DNA from: CALVUJ01 sp045119835
Lineage (GTDB): Bacteria > Bacillota_I > Bacilli_A > RFN20 > DUOF01
NCBI GenBank assembly: GCA_045119835.1
Contig: JBGVED010000002.1
Location: 1 to 64,000 of the forward strand
Length of the DNA: 64,000 nt
Reading direction: 5' to 3'
The position numbers and the translations under genes are program-made. Numbering within the stretch: position 1 is the first letter of the stretch; each line of letters starts with the position of its first letter. The notes under the pieces were generated by a model. That model worked only from the letters and a program-made list of their open reading frames with translations. It made no database searches and was not told the DNA's origin. Positions 48,301 to 55,882 of this stretch are shown piece by piece.

Positions 48301-51300
48301 GTTCTTTGGAATAAAAATGGTTTACTAGCAACTATATTTGGAATATACTCAGGATCATCTTCAACCTTCTTTAACTCCAAATCATTATTATAAATAAGCG
48401 CCTTAATATAATTTGTCATTGCTTGAGCTATTGCAGAACCATCAGTACAATAATCTCCACATTCTCTAGTTTTTGTATAATAAATATCAAAACTATCAAT
48501 AGCATTTCTATAGTAAAATTCAACATTTATTACAAACTCATTTTCTGGATTATCAGCAATAGAAACTTTTGGCATTACAGTACCTATTTTAAAGTAAGAG
48601 TTAACATAGTTACCTGCTCTATCATAAACAACAATATTAAATACTTCATTTGGATTTTCTTCATTATACGAATATGCCTTTTTAACAAAAGAAGCAATAT
48701 TTTCTATACAGTTTGCACTATTAACAACCGCATTACATTGCAAATAATACTTTTTACCATTAACCAAAGTATACGCATATGGATCTATATCGACAATTTC
48801 ACTTACAACCATACTGGTTTTGATTAAAAGTGGCTCTCTGATAGAAGAAGATGCTGTTATTGAACCCTTATCTCCATTAGTAAGATTATAATTAATTATA
48901 GGTTTTGATCTATCAATAACAAAACTTGAACTTTCTCCACAATTTTGATTGTTTTCTCCATAATTGTAACAATATCTAACAACATACTTACCTTCACCTT
49001 TGTAATCTGCATTCTCAGTTTCTGAAAATAAAACAGAATTTTTTCCAGATACTGTTGTTACAACTGGAGTAGAAGCAAACTTATTATCATCTATTGCATA
49101 ATAGGAAACTTCCAACGTTAAATTTTGTGACAAACTAATTGTATTATTTTGCATATATTTTTCAGTAGAAATTTCCTCTTTAAAATATGCTGTTGTAGGA
49201 GAAGAAATTCCTCCTGTTGGATTAAAGCGATTATTACTTTCACTAACAAAATAATTGTTCTTTTCTAGTATTAATGTCGCAATCTCTTTTATTCTATTTA
49301 AACTAGCAAAAGCGTATCCTGTATAAGATGTACAAAGACCTTGAATTGCACCATTTTCAGTTTTACAATCACCGCTTTTTGTTATGCCCAAATCTATGTA
49401 ATAAACAAAATAGTAATTTTGAGTTGATAAGGCCGCATTTTCATTTTGGAATGATGCAATTAACGTATTTTGATAATTATATTTTTTCTTAACAAAAGCT
49501 ACTCTTGCAAACTCTTGAAGAAGAGCAAATTCTTTAGCTTTCTCAACACTTTGGAATGCAACTGTAGAATTTAAAGCTTCATCAACTAGTTTAATATAAT
49601 TATTATAAGTATGTTCTCTTTCACTTGTATCCTCTACAAAAGAATTAGTTTTATCAATCAAATAATATGTAGTACTTTCATCCTTAATCAAATTATTCTC
49701 AACTGGCATATATCTAGTTGTCCACAATTCTTCCCTTGTTTTTTGAGAAACGTTCTCACCAATAGTTTGAGTTCTAGAATACAAATACCATTTATCAATA
49801 CCCATTAAAGATGTTTGCATATCAGGAGCAACTGGATTTGCACTTACAATAATATCTCTACCTAAAATAAATCTAACGCCTTGAGTATTTTTAAAATCAT
49901 GATAAGCAGATATTGTTCCTAAAACAGTAGAATCTATAATTTGAGAAGACAATAAATCTTTTATAGCATCTCCATAAACTAATTTATATTCACTCATCAA
50001 ATTTCCGTATTCACAACTAGTAGAATCAGCAACTCCATCTGTTTTCCCATCACCATCAGGTGTATCACAAATAAGTGCGTTTTGCTTAATATTTATATCA
50101 TTATAATTTTTAAATTCGGTATCATCTAAAATAACAAATAAGGCATCACTAGAAGATAAATTGCTATTTCTAAAAATAATATTTTCAATAGAAACTGCCT
50201 TACTAGAACCAACAAAAACAAAATTAATTTCTCCATCACTATCTTTTTTTACTAAAACATCTTTAAGATCAATATTACCATTTTTACCAGTTATAACATT
50301 TTCTTCAACGTTTATTTTATCTTCACTGATTTTTACACTCAAATAAACGCCTTGATCAGCTTTTTTACCAACAGAAATATATTCATTTTGATTGATTTCT
50401 TTAACCGAATATAGTTCATCAAGAGAAGAACTACCAATTAAAGAAGCATCTAAAGAAACATATGAAGAATTAAATAAAACAACCAAAGCATCTTCTTCAC
50501 CAGAATTATTCACTGAACCAGAACCATTTACTTTATCTATTCTTGATTTACCAACTACTAAATAATTTTCTCCTTGTTTTACGATATCATTAAATATTGT
50601 TGTTGTAACACTTGCACCATTACTATTTTTCCATAAATATGAATTATTAACTTCGCAAGTTAACGCCTCAGTACAAACAGTCAACAATCCACCAGTTGCA
50701 CCAGCATCACTAGAAATAGAAGTAGCTCCTACTGCAACAACATGTAAAGATGAATCAATTTGAGTAGTTAAAAGAGCCTTATATTCTGATTTATCACCAT
50801 TTGTATACATTTTCAAATCACTAAAAACAGAACCACTAAAAGTTGCCCTTATAATTTTACCAGTCTTAGTACCATCACCATTATTAACATACCCTACCGC
50901 ATAAATATAATTACCAGCAAAAATAGAATCACTAACAAAAGACATGTCATCAATAGACAATTCTTGACCATACCCCTCAGTAAGACCATTTTGATTAGAT
51001 GTAACTTGAACGTTTCTAATAAAAGCTTTACCCAATTCATTTTTACCAGAAATAAAATAAATATTGCCATTTGCGTCTCCTGTATTTGCAACAATATCAT
51101 TTAAAATTACATTTGAATACACCACATGCCACTTATATTGACCAAGTGAATTAAAATAAACAAGATAAGAATCAGTCCCAAAAGTTCCAATGGCAATATA
51201 GTTATTCTTATGTTGAACAATTTTATTAAAAGTATCATCACTTACTGTATTCTTATCGAATTCTGCAAGCCATAGATTTCTAACATCATTTAAATTTTCA

Positions 51301-51680
51301 GGCAAAACCCTAACGTAACGAACAATAAAATCATCAGGATTATTTGTAGTATCACTTAAAAAATATTTGATTTTATAGAATCCAGCATTTAACAAATATG
51401 AATCGCTAACGTATGCCCCAGAATTTGTTGTCGCAACTGCCGTTTGCCCATTTATAGAAACAGAAACATTAGCGTTTATACTACCTCCACAATTAAACGT
51501 AACCCCACTATCACTCCACTTTGACTTTGTGTTTAAAACAAGATATTGAGTGTTATCGTTTATTGAAGCATCACAATTAGCAGCAGCCTCTATCTTTTCT
51601 CCGCCAAAAAAAGCAAAGAAAGAAAAACACACTATTAAACCAAATATCCCTTTCTTTATTAATTTATTAATAAAATCCAT
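39363..51680 (-). CDS. Giant (4105-residue) secreted, membrane-anchored Ig-like repeat protein
   Basis: The N-terminus has two lysines, a hydrophobic stretch (about 10-26) and a probable cleavage near IEAAA, a normal signal peptide. Residues 90-570 show repeated strand blocks (for example YAVGYVN, VVAVGAT, YLVVGKS, YISVGKK), consistent with a beta-propeller. The rest is a long chain of beta-rich modules separated by the phrase (I/F)xID(K/R/N/T)xxP, as in FVIDRSKP, FTIDKTPP, FIIDNTAP, IEIDKTMP and FTIDKQSP, typical of bacterial Ig-like domains. Cysteine pairs recur in many modules. The C-terminus has one membrane helix (GWSLIFIAGLGAMYFAV) and a basic tail (FFRKKVRVLK); no LPxTG. ATG 51680 lies eight bases after AGGTG; the longer frame begins inside the promoter. 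Likely an adhesin or S-layer-like stalk (inference). Confidence 0.88.
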   Translation of the reverse strand: MDFINKLIKKGIFGLIVCFSFFAFFGGEKIEAAANCDASINDNTQYLVLNTKSKWSDSGVTFNCGGSINANVSVSINGQTAVATTNSGAYVSDSYLLNAGFYKIKYFLSDTTNNPDDFIVRYVRVLPENLNDVRNLWLAEFDKNTVSDDTFNKIVQHKNNYIAIGTFGTDSYLVYFNSLGQYKWHVVYSNVILNDIVANTGDANGNIYFISGKNELGKAFIRNVQVTSNQNGLTEGYGQELSIDDMSFVSDSIFAGNYIYAVGYVNNGDGTKTGKIIRATFSGSVFSDLKMYTNGDKSEYKALLTTQIDSSLHVVAVGATSISSDAGATGGLLTVCTEALTCEVNNSYLWKNSNGASVTTTIFNDIVKQGENYLVVGKSRIDKVNGSGSVNNSGEEDALVVLFNSSYVSLDASLIGSSSLDELYSVKEINQNEYISVGKKADQGVYLSVKISEDKINVEENVITGKNGNIDLKDVLVKKDSDGEINFVFVGSSKAVSIENIIFRNSNLSSSDALFVILDDTEFKNYNDINIKQNALICDTPDGDGKTDGVADSTSCEYGNLMSEYKLVYGDAIKDLLSSQIIDSTVLGTISAYHDFKNTQGVRFILGRDIIVSANPVAPDMQTSLMGIDKWYLYSRTQTIGENVSQKTREELWTTRYMPVENNLIKDESTTYYLIDKTNSFVEDTSEREHTYNNYIKLVDEALNSTVAFQSVEKAKEFALLQEFARVAFVKKKYNYQNTLIASFQNENAALSTQNYYFVYYIDLGITKSGDCKTENGAIQGLCTSYTGYAFASLNRIKEIATLILEKNNYFVSESNNRFNPTGGISSPTTAYFKEEISTEKYMQNNTISLSQNLTLEVSYYAIDDNKFASTPVVTTVSGKNSVLFSETENADYKGEGKYVVRYCYNYGENNQNCGESSSFVIDRSKPIINYNLTNGDKGSITASSSIREPLLIKTSMVVSEIVDIDPYAYTLVNGKKYYLQCNAVVNSANCIENIASFVKKAYSYNEENPNEVFNIVVYDRAGNYVNSYFKIGTVMPKVSIADNPENEFVINVEFYYRNAIDSFDIYYTKTRECGDYCTDGSAIAQAMTNYIKALIYNNDLELKKVEDDPEYIPNIVASKPFLFQRTLTDASGNITSGGVSIPKVDISYDGDGNVVYTLVENENLIFPVSYGLYKFVLADSFYNTSTVYAGIGLGKADLNVYVNANDNAQEDIEEIVRLIPKTKEEVGDIVPGNVLLVKNPSTYAYFDVLPKDLHNDFDENMFFTNKFVYVRFQINNNSFVRISKANTLNSVNGYGLSDETNQKLDCLFKLYGDNLIPENVGECSGGEVIKLSSIAGNGEYQQLLKDEGIYYLTAYDGYYYFAVTKEGTYDIWSEIYAEIEGSDGKEEKWTALPVYYAFTIDSATPIISFKTVCAQNTTCIGEKSNFVDSDFTNPEGAKVNIGSWDLQLNLDEDLLTGGSVNRLMVVSINGELVNAYDFSKKNSDTTNGNYIIFSESGVYTIEFYDAAKNSKTYTFTIDKTPPTIDKIEDVNGKSFTAYQQYVEVEIEVNEGSFLSNVNDKTMLNFRYWVDDMDTQEITVKNENGQCVIFTGTYDSGRCNVSEDNSMSLNLVIPVNRDEATRDVTKVIRTLNISVMDYFGNQKTVSQDFVFDNLNPYLYFVSDYQPITDFGSQVGSEERKNMLSTIANSSLGEFDCDSGINFTLWNDEEEKTIINCNDTPTITGKSNEISVNAYEAYKVSFNNYKKNLNNTYTLIKNGTYLSPTDIVYKENFYGFDSVDVLKENLGKINIYWNFTKVSSTDYVDPNVVYYDANGDNGTSIQDMFTGDYSACQTSSSRKCILYNMYMNDGRFTTNQDFYIYNSSNPSLIATTSTSEENLAAIASIRTIIESNPSVFENYYYGAGTYREDQNQGKYLPALTLEKTCIKVNDNPCVLVEPGRVKLKSYESTSIIYYNIINKMSGETSESVVSITMDDSTVVDALKDNRIWQIAIDSSGKQVKFGFGLASNLGRPIIFAAKDGAGNGSLNYLETVIAIMDSVAPDIKQVSSVSYELSGEGQYEKKLVYYKVYDVELLNCSSSTSSFYYKNENTGEYDSVNCSEMSNDKDYYIGKYEYVLSDDTSEPGEYYKAEKVDLGVNYLTGKDLIVEFDEPIHRIECRYYVYNASADEGYEKYCDINNAEYNYSDDKRIFDLIYTPLAGEEQYFVNYILTVYDFSNNGKMINYLFIDREKPSIELNGDINEDDYREVEYTGNEKSIYDEVYVNGGFKSETTSTDSINTRINSVGNKNIKNTFSYEVKYYLYNYNLTYNNYIFIGDTPQLRANGEEKDSGLKYYVLVKKPTDYVLKGIKYMSNGEAACEQVNNETYCYIEDNYNYYPQLRDDAGYWNEVSDDEYYIKSNAVNVYKIVYRVTDYSGNVSEYLTKTVYYHDVTVPVVTINGQNTSNKYGYHNPPSADNPLVIEFRNEKEATLYSYKCSNGSISCVLPSKIFEEAKAGLERDVYPNTGSYKYSEESIYKVYLHDKGKYIISSISYYDESTASYVVDNAMVLKYNYVDYTFLIDTTSPDLYLEAVNTDEFGNSVDLYYKAHLDKEEYLYCVRSDRNGMDPQFNSQLSECKNLLPIYRSENVVDNDNSLITNKAYDAKNRLIYSQVYKKIPVNAQKYFYNTYYRFVNNEMIAYNIGASYDENNVYIIDAIDLYFREDGKFIIKAQDKAGNVAGRKVSSSNHENDYSMFIIDNTAPIYNKNQNKPTGINYWYSVPNQVINALNKNNVDNLGGKSSYRIFDYNNLNSNFFYAFATKLEAEEFLLKIYSSHINSLADNTCNSGGGFKYSYYNPETKSMIENCFVGQGGIEHKTQALNEMSSIIKGLVYPTYSDGVFFGDSSIKQKACDASVSDDCLNNKDMYKTIYLKVDSTDPNSVTKSIVESCVSDNKNIECIVVSARIVNPTKVNNVSFEMGTENTIDTKGITVYSRNIVGNSSTNTSRYNPQTSVNLISDYYYIFEEVDETLEFDNHFAKGVVRNFNTTYYAIYVDNNEFVDVYYDDGNGISSDSLIVSGVGSVKNNTDRYSLIIRNNGDVNFINKYEIHMVKDGENIIEIYSYLVLKIDGVYHNINDYLVKSGNDYYFEIPVAKEKLTEVELIDRAGNSTVVEVSRSQKAPNINVVYDGSGGEEKATVIIVDNTLTKTVIESVEVLFSATGSNYSSARTTNIRASLVCSPGQANLLYGCSNTGAANGINNYRVVISNKESLYGFFKINLRDNHGNTNTIEFVYNPADMSARYTATKRFMDYSMAPDNIRMINNTQVQLEFNNEINYVILYKLVDDELVEVCNTKSIVEGVCLPTGNSENKVVRTIDDNRQYVKSTLYYVDEGIYQAKIFNRASEIINRACFEDDGSGNLVVSDKCKGIESPSSLSCSWNNNPDICDDYLEVISKDVVEIYDNVEYLNIEIDKTMPVIDVSDFVVSLPTGNVAFEDGKDYTNAEVTINWGEPFVRLSYTCVFVDEADVGKVCSGNDTGFKSSKSYTFAVSRQSKTYMFWFEDFAGNTTENHKYTFTVNVVLPDIALYEVDETGVIIEEGKLEYGEKGEIPITNKNVQLLCYVEGKNDNRCSTYDVKLEKANGNGSYSQMVLNDITRVSQAYGNHVEYRYTVSVKKQDNTIYSELNTTIVFTIDKQSPVITVSGDNNNIWGIYKGEVSVKVSDGGIGTVYSGCIDTDGNKNYVCDVIPFATFESRYSIKKTGVYMIVARDEIGNVTIGDEIKYIRIDNDAPTISVTAKGQYLDYVVSEKGFTNSEIVLVEASDNNESCYFKYRIKDINDVYGEWNYTVGIGGVSTSYLEFSEEGFYEVVPIDAVGNEGMVKHFIIYRQSPKYNVSITDNEKTYSSNIINGRFNISWEEPMYSYQAPIIKVMVNGKPYKKSTVMSENGEYLFEFIDLAGNTSTYKIAINTNDKICLDNASIVPKAQTWLKLEEGNKSVVAVDNYKFSDDDIIILATSINYLGIGSACGVDILSYKMVEYVSVDGFAKYANANKGLPLNLSSKIVDIMQGETNVYVTAIIIDREVAKNELGIVIGENFFTKDPLGWSLIFIAGLGAMYFAVKLVFFRKKVRVLK

Positions 51681-51708
51681 ACTACCACACCTTTCGATAC
51701 ACGATTTA

Positions 51709-51737
51709 ATTTTAAAGTAATTGACCTTTTTATTCAA
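51709..51737 (-). promoter_or_regulatory. Promoter of the giant surface-protein gene
   Basis: Minus strand TTGAAT (51732-51737), 17 bases, TAAAAT (51709-51714). A palindrome TCGAATAATCGA (51767-51778) lies about 30 bases further upstream and could be an operator. Confidence 0.6.
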
Positions 51738-51810
51738 TAATTCCAGCCATATAATGTTTATAAAAGTCGAATAATCGAAAAATTAACAATAAATTAACAA
51801 ATTTTGGTAT

Positions 51811-51833
51811 AAAAAAAGCAGATTTACTCTGCT
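51811..51833 (-). terminator. Terminator of the dusB-folD transcript
   Basis: AGCAGA and TCTGCT (51817-51833) pair over the last folD codons, and seven T follow on the minus strand. Confidence 0.75.
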
Positions 51834-52678
51834 CTAACATTTATTCTTTTTTCAAAAGAAGATACTGTTTGATAAATAAGAGAAGCAATCGTCATTGGAC
51901 CAACCCCACCAGGTACTGGAGTATATGCACCAACAATATCTTTAACATTCTCCAAATCAACATCCCCAACATTTCCCTCATTATAACCAGCATCAACTAC
52001 AACAGCGCCATTTTTCAACCATTCTCTTTTCACAAACCTAGCCTTACCAACACAAGCAATTACAACATCTGCTTCTTTTACAACATTTTCCAAATCAGCA
52101 GTCCTACTATGAGTTATTGTAACTGTAGCATTTTCATTTAAAAGCATCATCGCAATAGGTTTTCCTAAAATCGCGCTGCGTCCTATAACCACTGCTTTTT
52201 TTCCTTCCAATTTTATATCATAATATTCCAACAACTTAATTATCCCAAGAGGTGTAGCACTTACATAAGCGTCTTCCCCCATCGACATAGCACCAAATCC
52301 TGCACTAGTAACTCCATCTACATCTTTACTCATTTTTATTGCGTTAAAACATTTTCTCTCATCAATATGTTTAGGGACTGGATGCTGTAATAAAATACCA
52401 TCTATATTTTCATCACAATTCAGTTCATTAATAACCTTTAAAAGTTCCTCTGTTGTCGTTTCTTTTTTTAATTCTACTTTTAATGAATTTATCCCTATTC
52501 TCTCACATGCATTGCCCTTCATTCTAACATATGTTTGACTAGCTATGTCATCTCCTACAATAATAGTAGCAAGCGTAGCTGTTTTTCCACTTTTTTCCTT
52601 TAAAAAAGCCACTTTTTCTTTTAATTCTTCTTCTATTTTTTTAGACAATTCCTTACCATTTAAAACTAACGGATTCAT
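51824..52678 (-). CDS. folD: FolD, methylenetetrahydrofolate dehydrogenase/cyclohydrolase
   Basis: FolD interconverts one-carbon forms of tetrahydrofolate. Motifs are YVRMKGNACERIGI (catalytic Tyr and Lys), LLQHPVPKHID, and the nucleotide site VVIGRSAILGKP. It ends TPVPGGVGPMT as usual. The ATG overlaps the dusB stop (TAATG). Confidence 0.97.
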   Translation of the reverse strand: MNPLVLNGKELSKKIEEELKEKVAFLKEKSGKTATLATIIVGDDIASQTYVRMKGNACERIGINSLKVELKKETTTEELLKVINELNCDENIDGILLQHPVPKHIDERKCFNAIKMSKDVDGVTSAGFGAMSMGEDAYVSATPLGIIKLLEYYDIKLEGKKAVVIGRSAILGKPIAMMLLNENATVTITHSRTADLENVVKEADVVIACVGKARFVKREWLKNGAVVVDAGYNEGNVGDVDLENVKDIVGAYTPVPGGVGPMTIASLIYQTVSSFEKRINVRAE

Positions 52679-53649
52679 TATAAAACCTCCAATTCTATTT
52701 TGTATTTATTTATCAATTCTACAAAAGAATTTAAATCCTCCAATTTATTTATTTCATTCTTTAATAAACATGAGTTTGGCAAGCCCTTAATATAATAACA
52801 AGCGTGCGTTCTCATCTCTTTAATTGCTGTTTTTTCCTCCATAATTTCACACAATTCTCTAGCATGCCTAATACACATATCAAGCCTTTGACAAATGCCA
52901 GGATCTTCCAAACGAATTCCAGTTTTTAAATAATGATCAATTTGTTTAAAAAGCCACGGATTCCCCAGCGCACCTCTACCAATCATTATGGCGTCACAAT
53001 TTGTTTTTTCAAACATTTCTATTGCATCGTCAATACTTTTGATATCTCCATTACCAATAACAGGTATACTCACCGCATCTTTAACCATTTTGATATATTC
53101 TACTCTAGATTTTCCAGTATAAAATTGACTGCGAGTCCTTCCATGAACACAAATTGCACTAACACCTGCTTTTTCTAACATTTTAGCCATCTCCACAACA
53201 TTAATACTTTCCTCATCCCAACCAAGCCTAATCTTAGCTGTTACTGGCTTACTGCTTGCTTTAACAATAGCTTCTATCTTCTCTTTACTTGCTTCTATAT
53301 CTTTTAGCCAATAACTTCCTGCTAAGGATTTGATAACCTTTGGAACTGGACAACCCATATTAATATCCAAAATTTCAGCATTTGTTTTATTTATTATTTC
53401 AACTGCCTTAACTAAATATTCTTTTTCGCCACCAAAAAGCTGTAAAGCCACAGGATGCTCATTTTCATCCAACTCAATCATCTTATACGTATTCTCGCTA
53501 TTAAAACAAAGAGCTTTATCACTAATCATTTCTGTATAGACTAAACTTGCGCCAAACTCTTTTGCTATTTTCCTATAAACTCTATTTGTAATGCCCGCCA
53601 TTGGAGCACACATTACTTTTCCAGCTAATATTACATTTCCTATTTTCAA
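52678..53649 (-). CDS. dusB: DusB-type tRNA dihydrouridine synthase
   Basis: This FMN-dependent TIM-barrel enzyme reduces uridines in tRNA D-loops. Family motifs are CAPMAGITNRVYR, the active-site NMGCPVPKV, and RARSQF-like VHGRTRSQFYTG. TTG 53649 is chosen as the start because TAGGTGA is five bases upstream and KIGNVILAGKV then matches the family N-terminus; the longer frame begins at GTG 53658. An extended -10 (TGTTAAAAT) lies just above. It forms a two-gene operon with folD. Confidence 0.93.
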   Translation of the reverse strand: MKIGNVILAGKVMCAPMAGITNRVYRKIAKEFGASLVYTEMISDKALCFNSENTYKMIELDENEHPVALQLFGGEKEYLVKAVEIINKTNAEILDINMGCPVPKVIKSLAGSYWLKDIEASKEKIEAIVKASSKPVTAKIRLGWDEESINVVEMAKMLEKAGVSAICVHGRTRSQFYTGKSRVEYIKMVKDAVSIPVIGNGDIKSIDDAIEMFEKTNCDAIMIGRGALGNPWLFKQIDHYLKTGIRLEDPGICQRLDMCIRHARELCEIMEEKTAIKEMRTHACYYIKGLPNSCLLKNEINKLEDLNSFVELINKYKIELEVL

Positions 53650-53710
53650 ACAAATCACCTAAATCATTTTAACACTATTTATTTAAAAATTCACATTTTT
53701 CCATAAATAA

Positions 53711-53731
53711 AAATCCACATTACGTGGATTT
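53711..53731 (-). terminator. Terminator of the clpC-like gene
   Basis: AAATCCAC and GTGGATTT pair around a short loop, with a T-rich tail on the minus strand, five bases after the stop. Confidence 0.8.
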
Positions 53732-53735
53732 AACA

Positions 53736-55805
53736 CTAACGAACTTCTATTTTATTCTCTAAATATTGCAAAAGTTTCTTTTTCAACTCTCTTTTTATAT
53801 ATCGAGCCCCGTATTTTTTTAGTTCCTCTTTTTTTAATATATCGCTTAAAATAATTTCTTCACTTAATTCAAAATTAAGTTTACTTTTATAGTTATCTAA
53901 ATAGTTACTAGCAATCTTTTTAGCACTACCTTCATCCAAACAATCAAAACAAACAATTTCATCAATTCTATTAATAAACTCATTTGAAAAAAATTTATTA
54001 ACTTCTTTAATAACATCCTCTTCCCTTCTTAAAGAAGGTACAAATCCAATAGAATTGTCCTTTAAATCACTACCAATATTACTAGTCATAACAATAATAG
54101 AATTTGTAAAATCTATTTTTCTCTTCTTAGAATCATAAAAATAGCCTTCATCAAAAATATTTAAAAACACATTCAAAACATCTTTATGAGCTTTCTCGAC
54201 TTCATCTAATATAACAACACTATGTGGATGAGTTCTAAGTTTATCAACTAATAACGTTTGATTCTCATATCCTACATAACCTGGTGCGGAACCTATAATT
54301 TTTGAAACAGAATGACTCTCTTTAAACTCCGACATATCTATTTTTATATACGAATCTTCACTACCAAAATAATATTTAGAAATTTTCTTTGCTAACTCTG
54401 TTTTTCCAACTCCACTTGGCCCTACAAATAAATAAACACCAAGTGGTTTATTATCTTCTACAAGACCCTTATCAACAAAAAATAACTGATTAATTATTTT
54501 TTCTATCGCTCTATTTTGACCTACAATTGAATTATTTAAATCAGAAATTAAATTTGCTTTAACAATGCATTTATTTATCTCAACATTATATAAATTTTCT
54601 ATAGTCTCTATAACCGTATTTTCATCAAGTACATTAAGTCCTTTTTTTCGAGCCAATACACACCCACAATCCAGCACATCTATGGCCTTATCAGGAAAAT
54701 ACCTATCAGCTATATATTTTTTAGACAAATCCACAATTTTTTTACATATAGAATCTTCTATAACCACGCCGTGAAAAGATTGATAATCTACTTTAATTCC
54801 CTTTAAAATCTCTAGGCATTTTTCTGAATTTGGCTCATCTAGTTTTATAAGTTGAAATCTTCTCTCAATAGCCTTTTCTTTTTCAATTAATTTTACATAT
54901 TCATCATAGGTTGTAGCCCCAATACACTTTATATCACCTCTTGCTAAATAAGGCTTTAAAATATTAGAGGCATCAATAGCACCTTCCGCGCCCCCAGCAC
55001 CTATTATATTATGTATTTCGTCAATAAAAATGATTGCATTTTTATCATCTTTGATTTTCTTTACAATTTTCTTTAATTTTTCCTCAAATTCTCCTCTATA
55101 TTTTGTACCTGCAACAATAGATGGAATATCCAGTTCATATACAACCTTATTCTTTAATTCATTTTCAACTTCACCTTTAACTATTTTATAAGCAAAATAT
55201 TCTACAAGAGCACTTTTTCCCACTCCAGGTTCTCCAACAAGCATTACATTTGCTTTCTGCTTTCTTAAAAGGGTATTACAAATTAGTTGTAATTCCTTTT
55301 CTCTTTGATAAACAATATTAGGATTTTTAACAGCCATTTTATTTAAATTAGTTAACTCATCAACATTGTCTAAAACACTAATTTTAGCAACCTTTAAATT
55401 ATCGTTTAAATATTTAAAATCACAATGATGTTTTTCTAACAATTCTTTTGCAAAAGAATCTTTTTGATTGAATAAAGATAACGCCAAAACCTCAACACTA
55501 ACCTTCTCTTCATTTAATTTTTTAGATTCTTTAATAGCATTATCCAATATTTCTTTAAATGATGGTGTGTACTCCATATAAAAAGGTAAAGAATCCTTTC
55601 TTTCAAAAAGATTTAATAGTTCCTTTTTTATTTGCTCATAACTGATATTTTGATTTTCCAACAATTTTTTTACATTAGTTTCCTTTACCTTTAAAAAAGA
55701 TAAAAGTAAATGTTCACTACCAACACTAGAATGTCCAAAATCAAAAGCAATAGATTCTGCCACTGCTATTATTTTTTGAGCCTTTTCACAAAAGTTTGTA
55801 ATCAT
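53736..55805 (-). CDS. ClpC/ClpA-type AAA+ unfoldase without middle domain
   Basis: The 689-residue protein has a Clp N-domain (1-140), a first AAA+ domain (Walker A GEPGVGKS 191-198, IIFIDEIHNIIGAGG) and a second (GPSGVGKT 462-469, VVILDEVEKAH). A ClpP-docking IGF lies at 586-588, so it can feed ClpP. The coiled middle domain that distinguishes ClpC (about 810 residues) is missing: the two ATPase domains are joined almost directly, as in ClpA. No ctsR, mcsA or mcsB neighbours, and no CtsR-type operator that I can see. ATG 55805 follows GGGAGGT. It lies directly downstream of yabG. Confidence 0.92.
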   Translation of the reverse strand: MITNFCEKAQKIIAVAESIAFDFGHSSVGSEHLLLSFLKVKETNVKKLLENQNISYEQIKKELLNLFERKDSLPFYMEYTPSFKEILDNAIKESKKLNEEKVSVEVLALSLFNQKDSFAKELLEKHHCDFKYLNDNLKVAKISVLDNVDELTNLNKMAVKNPNIVYQREKELQLICNTLLRKQKANVMLVGEPGVGKSALVEYFAYKIVKGEVENELKNKVVYELDIPSIVAGTKYRGEFEEKLKKIVKKIKDDKNAIIFIDEIHNIIGAGGAEGAIDASNILKPYLARGDIKCIGATTYDEYVKLIEKEKAIERRFQLIKLDEPNSEKCLEILKGIKVDYQSFHGVVIEDSICKKIVDLSKKYIADRYFPDKAIDVLDCGCVLARKKGLNVLDENTVIETIENLYNVEINKCIVKANLISDLNNSIVGQNRAIEKIINQLFFVDKGLVEDNKPLGVYLFVGPSGVGKTELAKKISKYYFGSEDSYIKIDMSEFKESHSVSKIIGSAPGYVGYENQTLLVDKLRTHPHSVVILDEVEKAHKDVLNVFLNIFDEGYFYDSKKRKIDFTNSIIVMTSNIGSDLKDNSIGFVPSLRREEDVIKEVNKFFSNEFINRIDEIVCFDCLDEGSAKKIASNYLDNYKSKLNFELSEEIILSDILKKEELKKYGARYIKRELKKKLLQYLENKIEVR

Positions 55806-55882
55806 GAATTTACCTCCCATTTTTATTTTATGATTAACACACTTTCAAGTATGCTCAATTATAAAACTTATAAACAAAAAAG

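Noticed and set aside
39990..51100. Many short open frames on either strand inside the giant gene
   Set aside because: They are shadows of the one long frame: no ribosome-binding sites, no family resemblance, and the long frame has a promoter, signal peptide and anchor.
55806..55882. Sigma-E-like promoter (GCATACTT) or CtsR site before the ClpC-like gene
   Set aside because: The -10-like word has no convincing -35 and no CtsR direct repeat is present.
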